A stretch of 9,047 nucleotides of DNA from Gammaproteobacteria bacterium (GCA_019136395.1 JAGVUH010000636.1:1-9047); one strand, 5' to 3'; counted from the stretch's first letter, positions 1-4,946 are shown. Translations and numbers: made by a program. Notes: generated by a model from the sequence alone, not told the origin.

Positions 1-28
1 CCTTGCTCGCTTTTCTAAAGGGGCTCTG

Positions 29-96
29 ATAATGCCGCCTCGAGTGGCCTTGCAACTCAGTCGCCAGGCGATGCTTGTACGGTCACTCGGCATTAT
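29..96. repeat. Inverted repeat with palindromic centre
   Basis: ATAATGCCG at 29-37 is the exact reverse complement of CGGCATTAT at 88-96. Near the middle lies the palindrome TCGCCAGGCGA (61-71). Next to the arms, CGAGTGGCC (41-49) also nearly matches GGTCACTCG (81-89) in inverted orientation. It could be an operator, a recombination-site relic or a cruciform-forming element. No protein or att site can be assigned from the sequence. Confidence 0.5.
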
Positions 97-170
97 TCGG
101 CACCCGGGATTATGGCGCAATGCGTACCCATTCAGAGCGGCAAGTTCCGGGGCGGCGGCGGAGATCAGCC

Positions 171-219
171 TGATCACTTTAATCAATGCCGACCTTGACA
201 TCGGTTTAGCCTGTGATCA
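171..219 (-). other. Stem-loop downstream of the 235 gene; weak terminator candidate
   Basis: TGATCAC at 171-177 and GTGATCA at 213-219 form a perfect 7-bp inverted repeat around 35 nt, with a possible inner CCGA/TCGG pairing. It sits about 20 nt beyond the stop codon of the minus-strand gene at 235. There is no run of T after it, so a rho-independent terminator is only a weak possibility. Confidence 0.25.
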
Positions 220-234
220 ATAGGGCTGGCGTTT

Positions 235-885
235 TCAGCGGCCTTTCTGGCCGCGTTGCGCGGCGCGCAGTTGCTCGGCCACCGCCGGGTCATAAGGCAG
301 GCGCCGGCCAACGGCCCCGGCGCCCCCGGTACGGACGTTGTTAAGCGACCAGTCGGCGCCGTCGCTGCCATTGTTTTGGACGTACCAGATGGCCGCCGGC
401 TGGATGATCCACCACTCCCCGCCGCCGCAGAGGGTCTGGGTATCGAGCAGGCGTTCACCCTCGACGGCCATCAGCTGACCATCAGCGAATGTCGGCCGCT
501 CACCCCGGCGCATGAAGGCCTCGCGCAGCTCCGCCAGCGTCCGCTGCACTTCGGCCTTGGCCGCGCGCGCCGCTTGTGCCGCATGCTCCTGAGCATCCAG
601 GGCCGCCACTTCCTCCGGGGTCGCCAGCCGGTAATAGCCGAAGGCGCCGCGTTCGCCCTCGTGACCCAGCACGTGCGAACCGTGAAAACTGGGGTCGTCC
701 TCGCTAATGCGCAGGGTTTGACCGATGCCGGTAAACACCACCACCTGGCTGCCCAGGCGCAGTGGCTGATTGAGGGGCGGCAGGGCCGCCAAGGGAAACA
801 GGTGCCGCAGCTTGGCCTCCGGTGGTCCGGCATACGCCTGCAGGGCCGCGGGCACCTCCTCGCCCGCCAGTAACGTACCAGGCAC
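235..885 (-). CDS. C-terminal half of a frameshifted DUF5710-containing protein
   Basis: The open frame gives 216 codons from a GTG at 885-883, but that GTG is probably not a true start. The frame picks up exactly where the upstream gene loses sense: the upstream frame reads a DUF5710 motif ending ..RRAWYV (V codon 874-872), and this frame continues LAGEEVPAALQAYAG, as expected after such a motif. Skipping the single base 871 joins them into one protein of about 475 aa. Visible parts are a beta-rich segment with VVVFTGIGQTLRIS, a segment ending in FGYYRLATPEEVAALDA, an alanine-rich helix of about 40 residues that is likely a coiled coil, and a C-terminal segment with GEWWIIQPAAIWYVQNNG. No catalytic motif is recognised and the function is unknown. 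A short separately translated protein remains possible. Confidence 0.6.
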   Translation of the reverse strand: MPGTLLAGEEVPAALQAYAGPPEAKLRHLFPLAALPPLNQPLRLGSQVVVFTGIGQTLRISEDDPSFHGSHVLGHEGERGAFGYYRLATPEEVAALDAQEHAAQAARAAKAEVQRTLAELREAFMRRGERPTFADGQLMAVEGERLLDTQTLCGGGEWWIIQPAAIWYVQNNGSDGADWSLNNVRTGGAGAVGRRLPYDPAVAEQLRAAQRGQKGR

Positions 886-1663
886 GGCGGTTTGCGTCCC
901 AGCGGGCGCCGTGGCGCTTGGCGACTTCGCGCTGCTCGTAAGGAACGTTGAGATACAGCTTGTCGCTGCGCCGGGCCTCCGCGATCCGCGCCTGGCGCGC
1001 CGCTTCCCGGGCCGCCGCCGCCTGCTTGCAGGCGCGCACCTGGGCCAGGGCCGCGTCCAGCCGGTCCAGGAGGTCGGGATGCTGGTCGATCCTCAGCTCC
1101 CGGAGCTGATCGACGCCGCGCTGGTAGAGATAGCCCGACGGGGCCTTGTCCTCGACATAGCCCAGCCAGCGCAGGAGTTCCTGGCGGTTGGCCGCCGCCT
1201 GCCGCGCGGCCACCGCCTCCGCGGAGGGCGCGCGCTGGGCGAAATGGACCAAGATGCGCTTGAGACTCGCGGCCTTGTCCGCCGGCAGATGCCAGGACTT
1301 GGTGGCGCTCTCCCAGGCGCCGCCCGCGCGCTTGAGGCTGACGTGCAAGCCGTCGTCCCACGGCCCCTGGATGCGAATGCTGGCGGTATCGACCGTGACC
1401 CGATAGCCGGGCGGGACCGTAATGGCGGCTGCCGCCGCCGGATTTTTCCTGGCTTTGGCCGCCTGGGCGTCCAGGGCCGCGGCGACCTGAGCGGCGTGCT
1501 TGCCTTCCAGGTACTCGCGCTTGAGGTCGCCACGGCTGATGCTGACCGCCGGGCGCGTTGCAAAATCACGCTCGGCCAGGCGCCGGGCCAGGGTGGCCAG
1601 GACGGGGTCGGCGGTGTAGGTTTCGGGCTGGTCCAGCCCGCGCGGCGCGGAGGGGGTGGTCAT
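704..1663 (-). CDS. DUF5710-containing protein, N-terminal part, frame broken near 871
   Basis: The ATG at 1663 is chosen because GGAG lies 7 nt upstream. A GTG at 1720 in the same frame has no good ribosome site. With this start the frame is 319 aa, but only about the first 264 residues look genuine. Residues 235-264 match the DUF5710 pattern (LYLNVPYEQREVAKRHGARW..NRRAWYV). Residues 111-135 carry a second, similar pattern (LKRAGGAWESATKSWHLP), so the protein may hold two related modules. A charged alanine-rich helix links them. After residue 264 the frame degenerates into a Gly/Ala/Pro-rich tail of about 55 residues, while the true continuation lies one frame over (235-870). DUF5710 is known mostly from large plasmid and conjugative-element proteins and its biochemical role is not settled. 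It lies about 60 nt behind the 85-aa gene, probably in the same operon. Confidence 0.6.
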   Translation of the reverse strand: MTTPSAPRGLDQPETYTADPVLATLARRLAERDFATRPAVSISRGDLKREYLEGKHAAQVAAALDAQAAKARKNPAAAAAITVPPGYRVTVDTASIRIQGPWDDGLHVSLKRAGGAWESATKSWHLPADKAASLKRILVHFAQRAPSAEAVAARQAAANRQELLRWLGYVEDKAPSGYLYQRGVDQLRELRIDQHPDLLDRLDAALAQVRACKQAAAAREAARQARIAEARRSDKLYLNVPYEQREVAKRHGARWDANRRAWYVTGGRGGARGPAGVCRTTGGQAAAPVSLGGPAAPQSATAPGQPGGGVYRHRSNPAH

Positions 1664-1674
1664 GTCGGGGCTCC

Positions 1675-1683
1675 GGGGGGGGG
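1675..1683. repeat. G9 homopolymer (C9 on the coding strand)
   Basis: Nine consecutive G bases lie between the possible GTG start (1720) and the preferred ATG start (1663) of the DUF5710 gene, and just upstream of its Shine-Dalgarno GGAG. Length change in such a tract would alter the upstream frame or the spacing of upstream signals. It is also a common place for sequencing error. Confidence 0.6.
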
Positions 1684-1722
1684 CAGGAGGCTGTGGGGTG
1701 TCGCGGCCGGCCATTGACACGG

Positions 1723-1980
1723 CTAAGCGGTCGGCTCCAGATCGCCCTCCGCCCGCACCGCGGCCACTTCAGCCGCCAGATCCGCACGGTGGGTGCAGAT
1801 ATAGTCGGCCATGGCCTGCTGCTTCGCCGGGGTATCCAGCGCCGCATCCGCGAAGAGCCGCGCCACGTCCACCCGGCGCAGCCGGGTGATCGAATCCGCA
1901 ACCAGTATCAGGTGGCGCGCTGGCGCGAAGCCGTCACGCGCGTCCGACCGGCGCGCGCGGGGGGAGTCGGGAGGTGACAT
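1723..1980 (-). CDS. Small hypothetical protein, mostly helical (85 aa)
   Basis: The product is not recognised. The ATG at 1980 (MSPPDSPRARRSD..) is preferred. GGAA lies about 8 nt upstream, and a start here leaves the box element at 2028-2037 in the leader. The same frame stays open upstream to 2076, but a start there would run the gene across the promoter region. The N-terminus is basic and proline-rich. From about residue 20 the rest looks like helical segments (ARHLILVADSITRLRR, VDVARLFADAAL, AKQQAMADYICTHRADLAAEVAAVRAE). There is no signal peptide or membrane segment. The stop at 1725-1723 is about 60 nt before the ATG of the DUF5710 gene, so the two are probably co-transcribed. The helical, charged make-up would fit a small accessory or DNA-binding protein, but no helix-turn-helix can be claimed. 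Confidence 0.6.
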   Translation of the reverse strand: MSPPDSPRARRSDARDGFAPARHLILVADSITRLRRVDVARLFADAALDTPAKQQAMADYICTHRADLAAEVAAVRAEGDLEPTA

Positions 1981-2027
1981 GCGGGTGTTCCGGGGTAATA
2001 TGGGGTACGTGCAGCCTAGCATATAAG

Positions 2028-2037
2028 GTCGGTAATG
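2028..2037 (-). promoter_or_regulatory. Box A: CATTACCGAC upstream of the 85-aa gene
   Basis: Read on the minus strand the site is TTATCATTACCGACCTTATATG, 47 nt before the ATG at 1980, followed by an AT-rich stretch containing TATATG/TATGCT that could serve as a -10. It is one of four exact copies in the window. The minus-strand copies A and C share the longer form ATCATTACCGAC. Confidence 0.5.
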
Positions 2038-2146
2038 ATAAGCGCGGCAGCGCCCTGCCGCCCCCGCCAGGGTCATGCATCTTCCGGCGGGGGTAAGTAC
2101 CCGCCGCCTGCCCCAGGATCGCCGCGCCCCACAAGCAAGAATGACC

Positions 2147-2156
2147 CATTACCGAC
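2147..2156 (+). promoter_or_regulatory. Box B: CATTACCGAC upstream of the acidic 87-aa gene
   Basis: The plus-strand site reads CCCATTACCGACTATTTAG, with TAGACT beginning 7 nt after the box as a possible -10. It faces box A across 109 bp. Boxes B and D share the longer form CCCATTACCGACTRTTTA. The start codon of the gene is 98 nt downstream, farther than for the other boxes. Confidence 0.5.
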
Positions 2157-2254
2157 TATTTAGTAGACTAGGCTTCATGGTCGCGCGTCCGCGTGCCCTA
2201 TTCACCCGCCCCGCTGCCGGCTGTTCGCGGCGTTTTCATCGCTGGAGACGGTTC

Positions 2255-2518
2255 ATGGTTTACCTGGTGCAACTACTCTATCCCGAAAATCTGACTGAAG
2301 ATTATGGGGCCGACCATTTCGCGTGGGATGTCGAAACCACGGCGGAGGACGAGGCCCTGCCGGAAGCCGAACGGCTCGCCAGGATTGTCGCCAGCGCCCG
2401 CACGGCGGCGGTGGAGGCGAATCCGGGCGCCACGCCAGAGGATTTTCGTCTGTTCGCCGTGCTCTATTGCGCGAATGGCGTGGTTGAATACGCGGCGGAC
2501 GCGACGTCGGGTTTTTAA
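2255..2518 (+). CDS. Very acidic small protein (87 aa), unknown
   Basis: The start is the ATG at 2255, with GGAG at 2243-2246 placed 8 nt upstream. The frame is open from 2075, but the upstream part encodes an arginine-rich stretch unlike the rest. The product begins MVYLVQLLYPENLTEDYGAD and contains 16 Asp/Glu against four Arg, one His and no Lys, so its net charge is strongly negative. The N-terminus looks like a beta strand, the middle (ALPEAERLARIVASARTAAVEA) like a helix, and the end (FRLFAVLYCANGVVEYAAD) like strands. No family is recognised. Small acidic proteins of mobile DNA are sometimes DNA mimics such as anti-restriction proteins, but that is speculation here. It is a single-gene unit divergent from the 85-aa/DUF5710 pair. 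Confidence 0.65.
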   Translation: MVYLVQLLYPENLTEDYGADHFAWDVETTAEDEALPEAERLARIVASARTAAVEANPGATPEDFRLFAVLYCANGVVEYAADATSGF

Positions 2519-2772
2519 CCACGCCCCCGCGGAGGCTCACGGCCGGCGCTTTGCCCGGTGGTGCCGGCAGGAGGCGCGGGATGAACAGCGCGTGCGTCGT
2601 CCGGCGCCAACCGCCGTGCGGCGCCGCGAGGCGGGCGACCGGAATGCGGCCCGTACGCCCGCTGGGCAGGCAAAAAAAAAGGAACCCAAAGGGTTCCTTA
2701 GTGGGGCGACCGCCGGGCGCTGACGGGAGGGCAAACGCGTGGTGACGCGTCGCGCTCCGCTTCATCCTCCGG
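2519..2772. other. Convergent intergenic region
   Basis: No gene is credible between the stop of the acidic protein gene and the end of the minus-strand cluster. The stretch holds the terminator at 2671-2699 and the 3' end of a segmental repeat. A minus-strand frame opening at the ATG at 2765 (MKRSATRHHAF..) is rejected because it runs straight through the terminator hairpin. Confidence 0.5.
2671..2699 (-). terminator. Intrinsic terminator of the minus-strand cluster
   Basis: AAGGAACCC (2679-2687), a loop AAA and GGGTTCCTT (2691-2699) form a perfect hairpin. On the minus strand it is followed by nine T (A at 2672-2680). This is a textbook rho-independent terminator placed about 75 nt past the last minus-strand open frame (2773). 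On the plus strand it has almost no T tract, so it probably acts mainly against leftward transcripts. Confidence 0.85.
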
Positions 2773-2953
2773 CTAGGGATAGACTTTATTCAGCAGAAAG
2801 CCGCCGAAGATGATCGGCAAGGCGGCGATCAGGGTGGCGAGCATGCCCTGTTGCAGGGCCGCCGCGCTCATCTCCATGGCCAGGTTGGCGCCCACGCCGA
2901 TGCAAAACACTATGGCGATGGTCTCCTGGGCCCGTTTGAAAAAGCCGCCTGGG
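2703..2953. repeat. Segmental repeat, copy 1 (truncated membrane gene and 3' flank)
   Basis: This stretch matches 4266-4515 closely along its whole length. That includes the non-coding 3' flank, where a block of about 29 nt at 2734-2765 is nearly unchanged. Both copies contain the last ~60 codons of the membrane protein and the hairpin ACGCGT-GGTG-ACGCGT (here 2735-2750). This shows a duplication followed by truncation of this copy at 2953. Confidence 0.8.
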
Positions 2954-3042
2954 GCGATGGTCTTCACGGCAAGAGAGACGCACCTCGGCGTGCGGAAACG
3001 CCGGGGGCTGTCTGGGGGCGCGCGCACGGGCGCGGCGGGCAC
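2773..3042 (-). pseudogene. Truncated paralogue of the membrane protein, fused to a leader remnant
   Basis: From 2953 down to the TAG at 2773 the frame encodes the C-terminal 60 residues of the membrane protein at 4336-4827: GGFFKRAQETIAIVF.. against GGFSKLAQETIATVF.., and both end in LNK/VNK.YP. The first two membrane helices are missing. Upstream of 2953 the sequence is a piece of the repeated leader (2954-2997), read here as RRFRTPRCVSLAVKTIAP. The join lies at CGCCC, which occurs both in the leader and in the intact gene, so a deletion by microhomology is likely. The remaining frame can open at a GTG at 3042, only 3 nt after the stop of the preceding gene, so a chimeric 89-aa peptide with one or two membrane segments might still be made by coupling. 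I treat it as decayed. Confidence 0.6.
2954..2997 (-). promoter_or_regulatory. Remnant of the repeated leader
   Basis: GGCGATGGTCTTCACGG at 2954-2970 matches the equivalent block of the three intact leaders at all but one to three positions. It is followed by CGCAC (2980-2984) and GTGCG (2991-2995), the counterpart of the leader's terminal hairpin with a longer loop. The half nearest the ribosome site is missing because the leader is joined directly to the truncated membrane gene. Confidence 0.6.
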
Positions 3043-3045
3043 GGG

Positions 3046-3345
3046 TCAGTCGACGGCGGGGGCCTCCGGGCTGAATGCCCCAAAGACCTCGGGTTGGGCC
3101 AGGACCGTCTCTCCGTCCACCACTCCCTCCCCGGGGAAAAAGACGTCCGCGTCCTCGTGCCGGTGCCCAGGGAGGGCGGCGACAAAGTCGAGGTCGCAGT
3201 AATCGCCTTCTTCAGGCGCCACTGCGTGCGCCGCCTGGGTAAAGGCGTGCAGGCCATCCCGCGCCCAGACGTGGGTGCAGTGGATCTGCCCGTTGTCGGG
3301 GTAGAGCGCGAGGACGGTGAACGGCTTATAGTTCGGGTTCGTCAT
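3046..3345 (-). CDS. Small protein, paralogue of the N-domain of the 229-aa protein (99 aa)
   Basis: The start is the ATG at 3345, with GAGGAA six nt upstream. The product follows the first ~65 residues of the protein encoded at 6333-7022. Shared features are (T/S)VL..(Y/H)P..GQ..C.HV.A..GLHAF..AA, then an AA.PGH block, then DVFFP and a closing Gly. This copy has 5 extra residues in the middle (PEEGDYCDLDF) and an acidic C-terminus, and it lacks the second domain. There is no signal peptide or membrane helix, so it is probably cytoplasmic. The family is not recognised. It is preceded by leader copy R2 and followed within 3 nt by the GTG of the decayed membrane gene. Two versions of one domain in a single operon suggest partners or competitors for the same target, which is inference. 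Confidence 0.7.
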   Translation of the reverse strand: MTNPNYKPFTVLALYPDNGQIHCTHVWARDGLHAFTQAAHAVAPEEGDYCDLDFVAALPGHRHEDADVFFPGEGVVDGETVLAQPEVFGAFSPEAPAVD

Positions 3346-3465
3346 GGCATGTTCCTCGGATGAGCGCCTGGTGCTCGGTGGGGGAAATCACCGTGAGTCA
3401 GGCAGGACCCGTCGCCACAAGGCGATGGTTCTCACGGTGAGCGGAGCGCACGCTGTGCGCTCATG
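3346..3465 (-). promoter_or_regulatory. Structured leader R2, upstream of the 99-aa gene
   Basis: In RNA order the leader holds a perfect 8-bp hairpin (GAGCGCAC/GTGCGCTC, 3444-3462), a long-range helix (CTCACGGT 3431-3438 with ACCGTGAG 3390-3397) enclosing a hairpin (TCGCC 3412-3416 with GGCGA 3421-3425, loop of four), a small GAGC/GCTC hairpin (3362-3376), and then the ribosome site and ATG. Positions 3390-3419 are identical over 30 nt to 4874-4903 in leader R4. There is no T run, so control of translation is more likely than classical attenuation. Whether the element acts as RNA or as DNA cannot be told from the sequence. Confidence 0.6.
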
Positions 3466-3492
3466 CTGGAGCTGGCGATGGCCGGTATGGGA

Positions 3493-3816
3493 TCAATCCC
3501 AATCGCCCAGCGCTTCCCGGAGGGAATCCGCACCATGCCAGGGATGGGCTTCGGCGCGGGCGGCGCGCGCGGCTTCAGCCGCTTTTTCCGCCGCCCATTT
3601 AGCCTCCAGGGCTTGAGCGGCCGGCCGGCACAGCGCGGCGTACTCGGCCGAGTTGCTCATCACGACCCGCCCGCCGGTGCGCCGGGCATGGTCCTCGGCC
3701 TTGAACCGGCTTATCCAGCCGCTGGCTGTGAACGGGTCGACCCAGGTGTCAGCCTGGGTTTTCTAGTGGAGCTGCAGTGCCAGCCCCTCATGGTTGATGA
3801 CATGGTGGGCGATCAT
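3493..3816 (-). pseudogene. Overlapping gene (107 codons) interrupted by an in-frame TAG
   Basis: The ATG at 3816 overlaps the stop of the previous gene as ATGA, a typical coupled start. The frame reads MIAHHVINHEGLALQLH, meets TAG at 3765-3763, and continues in the same frame with clear coding character: KTQADTWVDPFTASGWISRF, then KAEDHARRTGGRVVMSNSAEYAALC, an alanine-rich helix, and an end at LREALGDWD with TGA at 3493. Either a nonsense mutation has split the gene, or the TAG is read through, or a 55-aa product starts at the ATG at 3660. The alternating strand and helix pattern with an alanine-rich helix near the end suggests a small soluble protein. The family is not recognised. It is the second cistron behind leader R3. 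Confidence 0.6.
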
Positions 3817-4124
3817 GCGCACGTCCTCTGGTCGAAGACATGCAGGGCCTTGGCGAAGAAGGCCGGCTTGTCGCCTTCCGCGGGGCGGTGGCCATTCTCG
3901 TAGACACCGACCATGAAAGCCGGCGCCAACCGCAGGGCTGCGGCCGGGTGGACCACCACGACGCCCTGGAAATCCCCGTTCCCGTCGACGAACTCCTTCG
4001 TCACGGAAAAGGCATCTGCGTCCCCAATCGGGACGAGATCGATGCCTTGCTCGGCCGCCAGCGCGGACTGCTCGGCGGTGGGGCTGTGGCGGGAGATAAA
4101 AGCAAACTTGCGGTTCATGTTCAT
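3813..4124 (-). CDS. Small alpha/beta protein, unknown (103 aa)
   Basis: The start is the ATG at 4124 (MNMNRKFAFISRHSPTAEQ) with a weak GAGAG about 5 nt upstream. A second ATG at 4118 is equally possible. The pattern is strand (KFAFISRH), helix (TAEQSALAAEQ), strand (IDLVPIGDADAF), strand (GVVVVHPAAAL), strand (FMVGVYENGHRP), then EGDKPAFFAKALHVF. This looks like a compact Rossmann-like alpha/beta fold. The RHSPT, HPAAAL and GVYENGHRPAEG segments look like conserved family motifs, but I cannot name the family or a substrate. There is no signal peptide. The gene follows leader R3 and overlaps the interrupted gene at 3493-3816 by 4 nt, so the two products were probably made together. Confidence 0.7.
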   Translation of the reverse strand: MNMNRKFAFISRHSPTAEQSALAAEQGIDLVPIGDADAFSVTKEFVDGNGDFQGVVVVHPAAALRLAPAFMVGVYENGHRPAEGDKPAFFAKALHVFDQRTCA

Positions 4125-4250
4125 GGGTTTCTCTCATTCAGAGGAGCGCCTGGGGCTCTTGCTGGGGGGTAAAACACCGTGAGTCAGGCGGTGACCCGTC
4201 GCCACAAGGCTAAGGTCTTCACGGTGGGGAAAGCGCACGGCGTGCGCTAA
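4125..4250 (-). promoter_or_regulatory. Structured leader R3, upstream of the alpha/beta gene
   Basis: It has the same architecture as R2 and R4: terminal hairpin AGCGCAC/GTGCGCT (4232-4248, 7 bp, loop GGC), long-range helix TCACGGTG (4219-4226) with CACCGTGA (4175-4182), enclosed hairpin around 4199-4212 with one mismatch, and GAGCGCC..GGGCTC at 4144-4158 beside the ribosome site. Loops and linkers differ from R2 and R4 while most helix positions are kept. Only the ribosome-site region is different (CTGAATGAGAGAAACCC). Confidence 0.6.
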
Positions 4251-4265
4251 CCTCAAGGGTTGGGG

Positions 4266-4515
4266 CGGGGACGACCGCCGGGCGATGAAGGGAGGCGAAC
4301 GCGTGGTGACGCGTCGCGCTCCGCTTCATCCCCGCTTAGGGATAGGCTTTATTCACCAGAAAGCCGCCGAGGATGATCGCCAAGGCGGCGATCAGGGTGG
4401 CGAGCATGCCCTGCTTGAGGGCGACCTGGCTCATATCCATGGCCAGGTTTGAGCCCACGCCAAGGAAGAATACCGTGGCGATGGTCTCCTGGGCCAGTTT
4501 GGAAAAGCCGCCCGG
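4266..4515. repeat. Segmental repeat, copy 2 (3' part of intact membrane gene and flank)
   Basis: This is the counterpart of 2703-2953. The match starts in the non-coding 3' flank, includes the hairpin ACGCGT-GGTG-ACGCGT at 4299-4314, and runs through the last 60 codons of the intact membrane gene. The gene here continues beyond 4515 to its own start, so this is the complete copy. Confidence 0.8.
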
Positions 4516-4827
4516 GCGGTTGGCGTGGCGCAGGTGGCGCAGCGCGGCGGCCATGATGCCGGCACCTATGGCCGTCATGATCAAGGCCTCGACATCAAAC
4601 CCCAGCAGGGCATCAAGCCCGAACCGGCGTAAGAGGAAGAAGCCCACCGCGCTGGCGAAGCAGAGACACGCCGTGGCCACGGCGAAGACGAATAACGCCT
4701 GGCCCTGGTTCTTGGTCTCGGACGTGCGCGGGGACCGCGTGTGCGGTGGGCGCGGCTGGCCTGGGTGAGAGGACCGGCCACGGGCACTGTAGCCCGTTTG
4801 GAAGGAATAGTTGTGTTGGTTAGCCAT
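4336..4827 (-). CDS. Membrane protein with about four helices, unknown (163 aa)
   Basis: The start is the ATG at 4827, with GAGGA about 8 nt upstream. Residues 1-43 are polar, rich in Ser, Arg, His and Pro, and probably cytoplasmic. Hydrophobic segments follow at about 44-66 (ALFVFAVATACLCFASAVGFF), 79-98 (VEALIMTAIGAGIMAAAL), 114-134 (weaker, amphipathic, TIATVFFLGVGSNLAM) and 139-158 (GMLATLIAALAIILGGFLV). There is no cleavable signal peptide. The family and function are unknown. It is the first gene after a gap of about 330 nt behind rdgC, carries leader R4, and its 3' half is duplicated as the truncated copy at 2773-2953. The duplication and the absence of catalytic motifs fit a small structural or regulatory inner-membrane protein. 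Confidence 0.75.
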   Translation of the reverse strand: MANQHNYSFQTGYSARGRSSHPGQPRPPHTRSPRTSETKNQGQALFVFAVATACLCFASAVGFFLLRRFGLDALLGFDVEALIMTAIGAGIMAAALRHLRHANRPGGFSKLAQETIATVFFLGVGSNLAMDMSQVALKQGMLATLIAALAIILGGFLVNKAYP

Positions 4828-4946
4828 GTTATGTTCCTCAGATGAGCGCCTGGGGCTCGATAATAGACAAAAGACCGTGAGTCAGGCAGGACCCGTCGCC
4901 ACAGGGCGATGGTCATCACGGCGGGGAAAGCGCACAACGTGCGTGG
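4828..4946 (-). promoter_or_regulatory. Structured leader R4, upstream of the membrane gene
   Basis: Terminal hairpin GCGCAC/GTGCGT with loop AAC (4930-4944, closing pair G-T), long-range helix TCACGG (4916-4921) with CCGTGA (4875-4880), enclosed perfect hairpin TCGCC/GGCGA (4896-4909), the GAGCGCC..GGGCTC element (4844-4858), then TGAGGAACATAAC and the ATG. The 30 nt at 4874-4903 are identical to R2. The base pairs are kept where the base sequence changes (for example the loop and closing pairs of the terminal hairpin), as expected for a structured element. Confidence 0.6.

Larger units (their letters stand above)
1..234. other. Left-end region without a convincing gene
   Basis: No coding region is convincing here. 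A 63-codon plus-strand frame opens at position 32, but its sequence is low in recognisable motifs and it begins inside an inverted repeat. The stretch is less GC-rich than its neighbours and contains two inverted repeats, at 29-96 and 171-219, listed separately. It lies just past the 3' end of the minus-strand gene that stops at 235. Confidence 0.4.

Noticed and set aside
32..223. 63-codon plus-strand frame at the left edge
   Set aside because: It starts inside an inverted repeat, has no recognisable motif, and its composition gives no coding signal. It may be real but cannot be supported.
770..1717. Long plus-strand frame opposite the DUF5710 gene
   Set aside because: Its translation is Gly/Ala/Arg-rich with no motif, while the minus strand shows DUF5710 and a sensible ribosome site.
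2253..2765. Minus-strand frame beginning MKRSATRHHAF
   Set aside because: It has a plausible GGAGG beside its ATG, but it runs through the intrinsic terminator and opposite the acidic protein gene, and it is Pro/Arg-rich without pattern.
3813..4124. Assignment to a CRISPR-associated Csx16-type family
   Set aside because: The FISRH start vaguely recalls such proteins, but the rest does not match and there is no CRISPR array or cas gene nearby.
3346..4946. Repeated leaders as a CRISPR array or insertion-sequence ends
   Set aside because: The copies are about 700 nt apart with genes between them, are imperfect, always sit directly before start codons, and have no transposase or target-site duplication.
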